From Puniceicoccaceae bacterium K14 (GTDB lineage: Bacteria > Verrucomicrobiota > Verrucomicrobiia > Opitutales > Opitutaceae): 64,000 nucleotides of DNA. Made by a program: the position numbers and the translations under genes. Under the pieces are notes generated by a model. That model worked only from the letters and a program-made list of their open reading frames with translations, did no database searches and was not told the origin of the DNA. Each line of letters opens with the position of its first letter. The first letter of the stretch is position 1. Shown piece by piece: positions 47,916 to 55,998 of the stretch. The stretch covers positions 21,713 through 85,712 of the forward strand of contig JAKYXN010000017.1 of the NCBI GenBank assembly GCA_022538095.1. Direction: 5' to 3'.

Positions 47916-48588
47916 ATCATTCCTAGTAACTATATTTTAGATACCAACAATAATACCATCAATTTGGATAGTTAGGAATAGAAAAATCTCTACCAATATA
48001 GAAAAGCAATACCGTTTTCTTCAGCGAAAACCTATGGCCACAATGGGATTTGATAAGCTTACATGTAAGTATTTATGGTGATCTAGAAAATGAAATGGCG
48101 CGCTCGGGAGGAGTAACAACATTATAGCAAGTTACTGTTTTTATTGGCATTTCATTTGAGGCTACTGATTCGATACCACCACCAATACCAGCAATTTCCT
48201 TCGCAGTAAACTAACCTGCATCACGCCCTTTTCTACATTATACCATATTCTTCCTAGAGTAGCATTTGAGGCAAATCGGAAACGAAAGTTTAGGCTAAGC
48301 TACTGATTTCATTTTTATAATTCATGTTCTCGATGCTATCCTGAAAGGGTACGGCGGTTTGCCGGGTAGCAAGATGTGTTTTTGTAAACAAAAACCCGCT
48401 TCGCTCATCTTGGCAAGGGGGACTGCGTCCCCCGTTGGCATCCCCCGTTTGGCACGAGTGCCAAATTTTACCGCCGCCGTTTTCCTTGGTTTCGGCCTCT
48501 CGGCCTGACAACCAGAGAAAACACACACGGCTTTGATTGCCGCCGCTTCCGGTTTTTTAGCTTTGCCACAGCGTAATGGATTACAGCT
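47916..48588. other. gene-free interval between P4 integrase and mob genes
   Basis: The left part holds two imperfect direct repeats (GATACCAACAATAATACCAT at 47940 and GATACCACCACCAATACCAG at 48172, together 22/28 identical), which could be arm-type sites for the P4-type integrase. A CATTTGAGGC / CTACTGATT pair also recurs near 48153 and 48265-48310. The right part is the candidate oriT. Confidence 0.5.
48378..48465. other. candidate origin of transfer (oriT)
   Basis: Three perfect hairpins lie in a row: GTTTTTG/CAAAAAC (48378-48395), GGGGGAC/GTCCCCC (48417-48433) and TTTGGCAC/GTGCCAAA (48448-48465). They are separated by a CTTGGCAAGGGGG-like stretch, 124 bases upstream of the MobC-relaxase operon. 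oriTs of MobC/relaxase systems are typically found in exactly this position with such stem-loops. The nick site cannot be fixed from sequence alone. Confidence 0.6.
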
Positions 48589-48936
48589 ATGCCACGCCCG
48601 AAAAAAACGAAAGATCGCCGTAAGGCCCGCACGATCATTTTCCGCGTGACCGATGCCCAGTTTCAGAAACTGGAGCAGGTCGCGGAAAAAGCGGGCAAGC
48701 GTGTCAACGACACGGCTCGCATCGCTACGCTTTCGAATGCCGAACGCATCATCGTAAAGACCTATGCGGCTTGCGATCCGGCTTTGCTCAAACGCCTTGA
48801 TCGCATCGGCAACAATCTCAACCAGCTCGTGAAGAATGCTCACATCTTCGGGCGTGTTTCGCCAAACATCGAAGAGCTTTGCGAACGCATTTCAGAGCTT
48901 ATGCTTCAGGCCATTTCTCAGGAGGATGAGAAATGA
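48589..48936 (+). CDS. MobC-like relaxosome accessory protein
   Basis: This 115-residue basic protein has a Lys/Arg-rich start (PRPKKTKDRRKARTIIFRVT) and the RIGNNLNQLVKNAH segment that marks MobC-family mobilization proteins. It should bind oriT and help the relaxase open the strands. Its stop overlaps the relaxase start by four bases. Confidence 0.88.
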   Translation: MPRPKKTKDRRKARTIIFRVTDAQFQKLEQVAEKAGKRVNDTARIATLSNAERIIVKTYAACDPALLKRLDRIGNNLNQLVKNAHIFGRVSPNIEELCERISELMLQAISQEDEK

Positions 48937-50405
48937 ACCCTCATATTGCCAAACACGGACGCAGCTTCAAGGGAGCATGGGAATATTACATGCACGACCC
49001 AAAATCCGAGACGCGAGAACGTGTGGAATGGGCGATGACCTGCAATATGATGACCGACGACCCCGACAAGGCATGGAAGGTGATGGCCTACACTGCCAAG
49101 GTGCAAAGCCGCTTGAAAGAAGCTTCCGGGCAGGTTCGTACGGGCAACAAGGCTCAAAAGCCCGTTATGGCTTATTCGCTTTCATGGCATCCTGACCATG
49201 ACCCAGACAAAGAGCATATGGAAGAGACGGCCCTTCAATCCATCAAGGAACTGGGGATGGAAGAGCACGAGGCAATTATCGTGGCTCACCGCGACACGCC
49301 GCACCGTCATGTTCACGTCATTGTAAACACGATACACCCGATTACAGGGCTTGTTAACACAACCCCCTACAGCCAGAACAGGCTCTCCAAATTTTGCGGA
49401 GCCTACCAAAAACAACATGGAATGGACTATTGCCCGCAACGAGAAGAGAACCGGAAGAAACGCGAAGAAGGAAAGAACGCAAAATACCGCAACCCGGTGA
49501 TTTCCGAAGCGTGGGCTTCATCCGATAGCGGCCAGAGCTTCGCCGCCGCCTTGGAAGAAAAAGGCTACAAGCTAGCCCAAGGCCGCAAGCGTCTTGTCGT
49601 GGTCGATCCATACGGCAAAACCCATAACCCCGTTCGCCATATCGAAGGGATCAAGACGAAGGACTTTAACGCTAGGCTTGCTGACATTGACCGGGAAAGT
49701 CTGCGTGATGCTGATGAGTTGGCTAAAGAAGCACAGGCACAGCACGAGGCCATGAAACGCGAACTTGCAGAAAAAGCCCCGGCTCTGCGAAAAGATTTCG
49801 GAGATGCGAAAGCCAAGCCAGCCCCGGACCTTAAGGCTGAATTTGATAAACATAATGGGAACCTTGCTACGCCAAAAAACAAACAAAAGACAGAGATGCA
49901 ACATTCTAAAGCAGCAGAGCAGAAGCCCTTGCGAGATAAGTTCGATGAACAGCTATCACGCTTAACTCATGCCCACAAAATCCGTGAAGCCACAACACGC
50001 CGCGAGCTTCAGGAATATTACCGTTTGTGGGAGCACAAAGAGCAGATCAACGCCTTGGAGCAGAAAGTAAATGGGGCTTCATGGTGGCGTAAACTGTTTC
50101 GCTTAAACCGTAAGGCCGAGAACGAGCTATCCAGTTTACGCTTTAGTTTTGATAATATGAAGAAGCGGTACAACGAACAGCTTCGTTCGCTGAAAAACGA
50201 ATTCTCAAACGCCGAAGATGCTTTGCGGAAGCAACACGGAAAACCGCCAAAGGAAAAGACAACGAAACTCAGCCAAGACCACGACAAGGCGAGCAACCCA
50301 ACCCACGAACAGGAGCGGCAAAAACGCATTGCCTACATCCGTGACAGGCAAAGACAGCGTCAAACCCGTGGCAGAGGTCGCGGTGGTGGACCTCGAAATG
50401 AATAG
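48933..50405 (+). CDS. relaxase / mobilization nuclease
   Basis: This 490-residue protein nicks oriT and pilots the DNA strand. The N-terminal 250 residues carry the metal-binding three-His motif HRDTPHRHVHV (His124, His126, His128) and a Tyr pair EYYMHD near residue 16 that may include the nucleophile. The C-terminal half is a charged coiled coil ending in an Arg/Gly tail (QRQTRGRGRGG), typical of a secretion signal. It is translationally coupled to the MobC gene. Confidence 0.92.
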   Translation: MNPHIAKHGRSFKGAWEYYMHDPKSETRERVEWAMTCNMMTDDPDKAWKVMAYTAKVQSRLKEASGQVRTGNKAQKPVMAYSLSWHPDHDPDKEHMEETALQSIKELGMEEHEAIIVAHRDTPHRHVHVIVNTIHPITGLVNTTPYSQNRLSKFCGAYQKQHGMDYCPQREENRKKREEGKNAKYRNPVISEAWASSDSGQSFAAALEEKGYKLAQGRKRLVVVDPYGKTHNPVRHIEGIKTKDFNARLADIDRESLRDADELAKEAQAQHEAMKRELAEKAPALRKDFGDAKAKPAPDLKAEFDKHNGNLATPKNKQKTEMQHSKAAEQKPLRDKFDEQLSRLTHAHKIREATTRRELQEYYRLWEHKEQINALEQKVNGASWWRKLFRLNRKAENELSSLRFSFDNMKKRYNEQLRSLKNEFSNAEDALRKQHGKPPKEKTTKLSQDHDKASNPTHEQERQKRIAYIRDRQRQRQTRGRGRGGGPRNE

Positions 50406-50430
50406 ATTGATCGCAAGAAAGTCAGCAGCA

Positions 50431-50853
50431 CTACCAAAACTTTAGGGATTCTAAACTCTTCCCAAGGTAAACCCAAAATGAGGCTAGACTAGCCAACAAG
50501 CCGAAAGACGCTACAAAGTAGTACGGTAGGACTGGTTGTTCCTCGATAGATTCTACAAGAGAAAGATCAGCTTCTATTGACTCGATATCCTTTCCTATTT
50601 GCAAAATTCTTACTTCGTATGTCCTGATTATGTACAAGATCACCGCTCCCAAAAGCATCAATGCAACTGAAGTCGCTTGAAGTAAGAGTTTATCTGTTTT
50701 TTCTGTACTTGCTGCATTAAAGACTGCGATTGCAGTGATGTATAGAAAAGGAACCTGCCATAGTCTCGATGTGTAAAGCCGTATCCTTTCATTAAGCTGG
50801 CACAGTTGGGCTATTAAGATCTCATCTGTTGGTCGTTCTTCTTGTTCGCACAT
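50431..50853 (-). CDS. membrane protein of unknown function, 140 residues
   Basis: The product has about three hydrophobic segments (VPFLYITAIAVFN, ALMLLGAVILYIIRTY, YFVASFGLLASLASFW). It is preceded by MCEQEERPTDEILIAQLCQL and has a short acidic helix between the second and third segments. No family is recognised. It opposes the relaxase gene on the other strand. It may be an entry-exclusion or transfer helper, but that is a guess from place alone. Confidence 0.55.
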   Translation of the reverse strand: MCEQEERPTDEILIAQLCQLNERIRLYTSRLWQVPFLYITAIAVFNAASTEKTDKLLLQATSVALMLLGAVILYIIRTYEVRILQIGKDIESIEADLSLVESIEEQPVLPYYFVASFGLLASLASFWVYLGKSLESLKFW

Positions 50854-50933
50854 AACTGGAGAAGGCTAGCTATCAATCGAGATGGCAAATATTTCTTAAG
50901 CCTTAGCGGTTGGAATTTGTTCTGGATCAAAAA

Positions 50934-50961
50934 AAAGCCCGCCAGATCAACGGCGGGCTTT
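50934..50961 (-). terminator. terminator of the sigma-like/50982 operon
   Basis: AAAGCCCGCC pairs perfectly with GGCGGGCTTT around an 8-base loop. A run of A on the left reads as T on the minus strand, just past the stop of the 64-residue gene. Confidence 0.85.
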
Positions 50962-50981
50962 GGTAAATTTAAAACTATCGC

Positions 50982-51176
50982 TTATCTCGATTGGCCGCGT
51001 TGGCGGTTCTTTTTGGCTTCTCGGATACGGTTTATCTCAATGAACTTATCCTGTTGAGCTAGGAGGTGAGCGTCTAGTTTTTGCTTTTCGTTCTTGCCCG
51101 GTTTATTGCCGTAGGTCGCAAGAACGCGGTCTATGTCTTTTTCTCTGAATACGTGTCCGTGATTGTGCTGTTCCAT
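50982..51176 (-). CDS. 64-residue basic helical protein
   Basis: MEQHNHGHVFREKDIDRVLA is followed by a helix and a basic tail (INRIREAKKNRQRGQSR). It starts 6 bases after the sigma-like gene's stop and precedes a strong terminator, so the two are one operon. The tail is like those of the relaxase and the 54245 product, which suggests a shared partner. Function is unknown. Confidence 0.6.
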   Translation of the reverse strand: MEQHNHGHVFREKDIDRVLATYGNKPGKNEKQKLDAHLLAQQDKFIEINRIREAKKNRQRGQSR

Positions 51177-51182
51177 AATAAA

Positions 51183-51764
51183 TTATTTTTGATTGTTTAA
51201 GTAGGTTGCGAGACGTTCGCGAGCCAATGCCACCCAGTCGCAAACAGTTGAGGAAGGAATGCCGATTTTTTCTTCGATTTCCTTATAGGTAAACCCGAAC
51301 CGGGCGTGCATCCAGATGACTTCCTTTTGCTGGTCATCAAGTTCGATGCCGGGAAAGCCATTCCAAAAGGTTTCTTTCAGGGATTGCTCTTCGCGATCCG
51401 TATAGGCTTCTATGGATACGTGGGTGATTAAGCCTTCCGCCACCTCATCGGTGATGGTTTCCCCGCGTCTTTGGCGAGCACGATAGAAATCTATGAAAAT
51501 CTGCCATGCCTTGCGGCGAAGGATCGGCAGGACTTTGATTTTCTCTTCAGGAAAATGAAGGAGAACGTGTTGCCACAAATCTTGAAGCAAGTTCTCCGCG
51601 TCCTGCCATTGCGAGGTTAGGCGATAGAGATAGTCTTTCAGATAGATGTGGTAGAGATCGACGGATTCGCTCACCAGCTCTAGGCGGCGGGCGAACAGGG
51701 TCTCGGCTTCTGCCGCGTTAAAGCCTGCGGCGGGGCTGTTGCTCATGGTCGAAGTTGGTTTCAT
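51183..51764 (-). CDS. sigma-70-like RNA polymerase sigma factor
   Basis: The first ATG at 51764 (193 residues) is used. The frame extends upstream only to a TTG that collides with the divergent gene. Region 2-like helices (LYRLTSQWQDAENLLQDLWQ) and a region 4 HTH (TYKEIEEKIGIPSSTVCDWV) give the ECF-like sigma layout. Shine-Dalgarno pairing is weak, and an ATG at 51746 is an alternative. The gene is divergent from the coupling-protein gene and may drive transfer genes. Confidence 0.75.
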   Translation of the reverse strand: MKPTSTMSNSPAAGFNAAEAETLFARRLELVSESVDLYHIYLKDYLYRLTSQWQDAENLLQDLWQHVLLHFPEEKIKVLPILRRKAWQIFIDFYRARQRRGETITDEVAEGLITHVSIEAYTDREEQSLKETFWNGFPGIELDDQQKEVIWMHARFGFTYKEIEEKIGIPSSTVCDWVALARERLATYLNNQK

Positions 51765-51910
51765 AGATTGGCGTGGATTGTCATGTTCAGAGGGTAATAC
51801 GCTCCTCGTTTTGATTAAATCCGGCTCAAGGCTGAATTTTCTGAAACTTTTTCGCAAGGGCCGACTTCGGGAATTGCCAACCCCGGATTCGTAGCTTCCC
51901 CTTACGGGCA

Positions 51911-54226
51911 ATGATTAAACGCCTGCTGTTCCTCCTCCTTGCCCTTGCTCTTGCACTGGTTGCTGGGCCACCCCTGACAGAAATACTCTCGTTTATTCCG
52001 ATTGATTGGCTGGTTGGAATAATAAAACCAAAGAATATCAGCAATACATCGATAAATGAGTATTTTGAGATACTTGTCTGGACGGTGATCTTCTTCTTGG
52101 CTTTCCGATCATTCGGTCTGCCACTTGGTTTTCTCTGGCCGAATTTTTCGAATTATTCTCAGACCAAAGCCATGCGAAAAGTTCAGGGCCTGATGGCTGA
52201 GCTTTCATTAATCACCTTTTTCTTTTTCATACCGATCTTTATTATTCACCTCGCGATACTGACGGACAGTTCATTAATTGATCTCGCCGTTGAGCAAAAA
52301 GCACTTGAAAAGCAGAAGTTTGCTTTAAATAGGATCGACAGAGATATAGCCGCTCAAGAACGCGAGATTAGAGAGATTGATAGAAAACGTTCTACGCAGA
52401 CGTTGGCTCAGTCTGTTCAAGCGAGGGCACGCAGAGACTTCTTGCAAAACTCTATCTCAAATTCGCGTTCGCTAAGAAGTGGCCTCAGGCGATCATGGGA
52501 AAAAGGTGGTCAAAATTATAACGACCTTATAAGAAAGAATGAGAAGCCTAAGTATATCTTATTTCTCATTGCTCTTATTGGTGTGATTAGACGCTTCTGG
52601 TTCATTTCATTGCTATTTGCCTTAATCGTTCTCTTCGTCGTTCACCGAAATTTCCGGCATGAATTTTCTATAGGCTTGGGGCGTTTTCTACGCTTCGTAA
52701 CCGAGAGCCGATTAGGGCAAGGCGGCTCATCCCGTTTCGCTGGACTATTCGAGGAATGGGAACTCTTGCTTAGTCACAAAGCACCCGGAGCGATCATAGG
52801 CGTGATACCTGGCTTAAACCTCGTATTCGGTTTTATGATAAAAACCATAGTCGAGAAAATGGGCATTAAACGCTTTGGCAACTTCATTCAAAAAGGCTTC
52901 AAAACGGAACCCGATCTTTCGAACTGCACGCTCTATGCCGGGCGATCATTGTATAATCCGTTTCTCAATATCGCCCTTCGCGATGATCGCCACATGCTGA
53001 CCATTGCCGGATCGCGTTCAGGCAAGGGCGTTACCTCCATCATCCCCAATCTACTTCTATGGGAAGGCTCGACAATCGTTATTGATCCGAAAGGAACGAA
53101 CGCTGCCGTTACAGCAAGAAGGCGGCGGGAAATGGGCCAGAATGTTCATTTGATTGATCCGTTCGGCATCGTGGAAAAAGACCCGAAAAAGCGAGCGACC
53201 TTCAATCCGCTGGAAGGTCTAGATCCCAATTCTGAAACCATTCGCGAGACTATTTCTTCAATCGTCGAAGCCTTGGTCGTTACTGACCCCGGCCAGAAAG
53301 ATAAGCACTGGGACGATGGGGCAAAAACGATTCTGACCGGCTTAATTGGTCACATCATTAGCGACCCGCGTTACAAGGGCCACGCCAATCTTGGCACCAT
53401 TCGCGATATGCTTTCATTAAGCGAGGAAGAGCAAACCGAGCTTTGGGCTGACATGTCGCTCAATATGTCAGCAGGTAACACGGCCAAGGAAGCGGCTAGC
53501 CGCATTGTACGCGGTGTAGGCACCGATGAAATGCTCAGCATCTTCTCCAACGCCGACAAGCACACGGAATGGCTGTCCAGCTCGGCAATGCAAGCAACGC
53601 TTGGCAAATCGTCTTTCTCGTTTTCAGAGCTGAAAGAAGAGCCAACCACTATCTATCTCATCCTCCCGCCGCATTTTCTAGATACGCACAAACGTTTCTT
53701 ACGTCTCTTCGTCAATCTGACGATCATGCACATGTCCATGGGCGGACGTTCGAAAGTTCCGGTTTTGATGATGCTAGATGAATTTTTAGCCCTCGGGTAC
53801 ATGAGTGAGGTGGAGAAGGCTTTCGGTCTCATGGCGGGCTATAATCTAGTTATGTGGCCATTTGTTCAGGATTTCGGTAGACTCAAGGACCTCTACAAAA
53901 ACAGCGTCAATTCCTTCGTCACCAACAGCCGGGCCGTTCAGGTTTTCGGCGTGTCGGATGAAGACTCCACGAAATTCGTATCCAACATGATTGGAAAGCG
54001 AACCATGAAGGATAAGAAATCCGACAAGAAGGCCGTTGCCCTTCGCGAGCCGAGCGAAGTGGCTGTCGATGTCGCCGCCGAGAGCCAGCGACAATACATC
54101 CTTCGTGCGGGCAAGGCTCCACTTCTGCTTGAGAAAGTTCGCTATTTCGATTCCGATTTACTGGGCGGGAACTATCCCGGCCCATTCCAAGACAAATACG
54201 ATCCTGATCCTGATTACGCAGGTTAA
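51911..54226 (+). CDS. VirD4/TraG-type conjugative coupling protein (T4CP)
   Basis: This 771-residue ATPase brings the relaxase-DNA complex to a secretion channel. Several membrane helices occupy the first 270 residues, interrupted by a coiled coil (about 125-185). The ATPase domain has Walker A GSRSGKG at 367-373 and Walker B LMMLDEF at 619-625. The sequence VIDPKGTNAA and HLIDPFG are typical of VirD4. Because the island lacks a channel, the protein probably docks on a resident T4SS. Confidence 0.94.
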   Translation: MIKRLLFLLLALALALVAGPPLTEILSFIPIDWLVGIIKPKNISNTSINEYFEILVWTVIFFLAFRSFGLPLGFLWPNFSNYSQTKAMRKVQGLMAELSLITFFFFIPIFIIHLAILTDSSLIDLAVEQKALEKQKFALNRIDRDIAAQEREIREIDRKRSTQTLAQSVQARARRDFLQNSISNSRSLRSGLRRSWEKGGQNYNDLIRKNEKPKYILFLIALIGVIRRFWFISLLFALIVLFVVHRNFRHEFSIGLGRFLRFVTESRLGQGGSSRFAGLFEEWELLLSHKAPGAIIGVIPGLNLVFGFMIKTIVEKMGIKRFGNFIQKGFKTEPDLSNCTLYAGRSLYNPFLNIALRDDRHMLTIAGSRSGKGVTSIIPNLLLWEGSTIVIDPKGTNAAVTARRRREMGQNVHLIDPFGIVEKDPKKRATFNPLEGLDPNSETIRETISSIVEALVVTDPGQKDKHWDDGAKTILTGLIGHIISDPRYKGHANLGTIRDMLSLSEEEQTELWADMSLNMSAGNTAKEAASRIVRGVGTDEMLSIFSNADKHTEWLSSSAMQATLGKSSFSFSELKEEPTTIYLILPPHFLDTHKRFLRLFVNLTIMHMSMGGRSKVPVLMMLDEFLALGYMSEVEKAFGLMAGYNLVMWPFVQDFGRLKDLYKNSVNSFVTNSRAVQVFGVSDEDSTKFVSNMIGKRTMKDKKSDKKAVALREPSEVAVDVAAESQRQYILRAGKAPLLLEKVRYFDSDLLGGNYPGPFQDKYDPDPDYAG

Positions 54227-54244
54227 TCTCAACTCCTAAAATTT

Positions 54245-54538
54245 ATGTCATCCGAAAGGAAGCCCAACACCCCTGATATGAAGGGGGCTTTTAACGCTCA
54301 GCCTAAAAAAACGCCCGCCCCAAAGCCTGTATCAAAACTTGAAAGCGATGCGTTGAAGAAGCAGCGCGAGAAGCCTAAGCCCGCTCCGCAACCAACGCCA
54401 CCGGGGTTAGGAAACACAAAAGCCGTGAATGACAATATCCGCAAGGAACGTGAAAAGCGTATTGAATATATCAACAAACGCCTAGCCGCCCAAAAAAGCC
54501 GCAGCCGCGATTCCTTCAAAAAGAACTCAGGTCGTTAG
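54245..54538 (+). CDS. 97-residue Pro/Lys-rich protein with basic tail
   Basis: A Pro/Lys-rich, low-complexity first part (KKTPAPKPVSKLES, KPKPAPQPTPPG) precedes a basic helix KERIEYINKRLAAQ-like and a Ser/Arg tail. The KRIEYINKR block resembles KRIAYIRDR at the relaxase C-terminus. It lies 18 bases past the coupling-protein gene and is its likely operon partner. It ends one base before the convergent gene's stop. Confidence 0.55.
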   Translation: MSSERKPNTPDMKGAFNAQPKKTPAPKPVSKLESDALKKQREKPKPAPQPTPPGLGNTKAVNDNIRKEREKRIEYINKRLAAQKSRSRDSFKKNSGR

Positions 54539-54539
54539 G

Positions 54540-55904
54540 CTAAAACAGTGGTGGTGGCTTTTCGTAGGCATCTAGTTCTATAAGAGCATCAAGCCGTTTC
54601 AGTAACTCTTCGATCGAGCCGGGTTTTATTTCTTTCCCATTCAAAACCTTTATCTGAGAGCCTCTTTTTTTCAGGTGTTCTGAGAATGCTTTGGAACAGA
54701 AGCCATCGTATCCACCTTCCCATGACGAATTTTCGCCTTCATGAATTTGCAAGGCGGCAATCACGTATCCCAATCTCTTTTCAACGTGTTCGTTCCACCC
54801 ATCAAGGTAGATAGTCTCTTCGCTTCTATCGATCCCCGCTAGGGTACCTTGAAGATTCAGCACTGCATCGCGAATATGTGATTCCTTAATATGTTGTCTT
54901 ACTTCTTCTTCCTTTTTCTCGCTTAATATCCCTTTCCAAATGCGGTCAATTTGCACGGTTCTGTAAAGATTACGAGTTACCTCATAGTCATGAAGCAAGT
55001 TAAACGTGCTGTTAGGTTGGTCATTTCCAAAACGCCAAAAGGAAACGATACAATGACGGTCTAAAGATCCATCGACTTTTCTCGTCTTCCAATGTTTGTT
55101 CATTATTTCGCCACTAAAAATTTCGGCAGTTAGCCTTTGCTGAAGAGGAAACCCGTTCGCATTCGATAAGATATCTTTCGCCTGTGCATATCGCAACTTA
55201 TGATCTAGCTTTAAAAAACCCAAGAAGTAAGCTGTGAAATTCGAGTGGGTTTCCCGCATGTATACGCGAAGGGCAATGTCTTCCGGTGTCATGTTTTCCC
55301 AGCGTCCTGCGACAATCATGTGTACGGTGCCTGGCTTGCCCCCTTTGTAGCTGAATTTGTCCGTGAATTTTGCGATATCCCGCAACGAACCGTAAACTTC
55401 ATTCCAACGAAGGTTTCGCCAATGCCTGTGATAAAGCCATAGTTGGGAAGCGTCTACCCCATCGTAGCTCTTTGGCACTTCGTTTGGCGGTGGCTTTCCC
55501 AAACCTTCGTGAACGAGTTCCAAGTCCTTCCAGTAAGGAGCGTAAAGCCCCATCGCCAAAATACCGCTTACGTCTTTATCCGAGACGTCTAACTTCCGTT
55601 TGTGATCAGATTCCAACTGCCTGATTCGCTTCTGAAGGTTTTCGTGAAACAATCGCCGAGCAATCTTCGCAATTTCGCTCCTGCTGTACATCCGATTAGC
55701 ATAGCCCTTGCCTAGATAGTTGCCGGGGTAGCTACGCTCACGCCAAGGGCTTTCATCAAGTTCCGCATACAGGCGTTCAGTAAAGAAGCGGTCATCGAAA
55801 ACAACCTGATCCTTTGTTTTAGCGGCGGCTGACACCATTGATGCCAGCAAGCAAAGTGTCAGCAAGCAATACCGTTTGAAAAAGGAGAGAAAGAAGGATT
55901 CCAT
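54540..55904 (-). CDS. secreted protein A, paralogue pair
   Basis: This 454-residue protein starts MESFFLSFFKRYCLLTLCLL, a signal peptide cleaved near SAAAK. The body contains RWNEVYGSLRD in the middle and a C-terminal domain with ALQIHEGENSSWEGGYDGFC, then SKAFSEHLKKRG. Its ending, YEKPPPLF, is near-identical to that of the neighbouring 449-residue paralogue. The C-terminal layout recalls small peptidoglycan-binding repeats, but that is only a resemblance. It is last in the run of minus-strand genes that begins with the methylase/nuclease module. Confidence 0.68.
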   Translation of the reverse strand: MESFFLSFFKRYCLLTLCLLASMVSAAAKTKDQVVFDDRFFTERLYAELDESPWRERSYPGNYLGKGYANRMYSRSEIAKIARRLFHENLQKRIRQLESDHKRKLDVSDKDVSGILAMGLYAPYWKDLELVHEGLGKPPPNEVPKSYDGVDASQLWLYHRHWRNLRWNEVYGSLRDIAKFTDKFSYKGGKPGTVHMIVAGRWENMTPEDIALRVYMRETHSNFTAYFLGFLKLDHKLRYAQAKDILSNANGFPLQQRLTAEIFSGEIMNKHWKTRKVDGSLDRHCIVSFWRFGNDQPNSTFNLLHDYEVTRNLYRTVQIDRIWKGILSEKKEEEVRQHIKESHIRDAVLNLQGTLAGIDRSEETIYLDGWNEHVEKRLGYVIAALQIHEGENSSWEGGYDGFCSKAFSEHLKKRGSQIKVLNGKEIKPGSIEELLKRLDALIELDAYEKPPPLF

Positions 55905-55998
55905 TGAAGCTAGAAAAATGTCCGATCCACGAAACTCTTCAAGATCGTTTGCGTTTACATCCGCCGCATATCTTCAGGTAACAAGCTAATCGTTTGCT

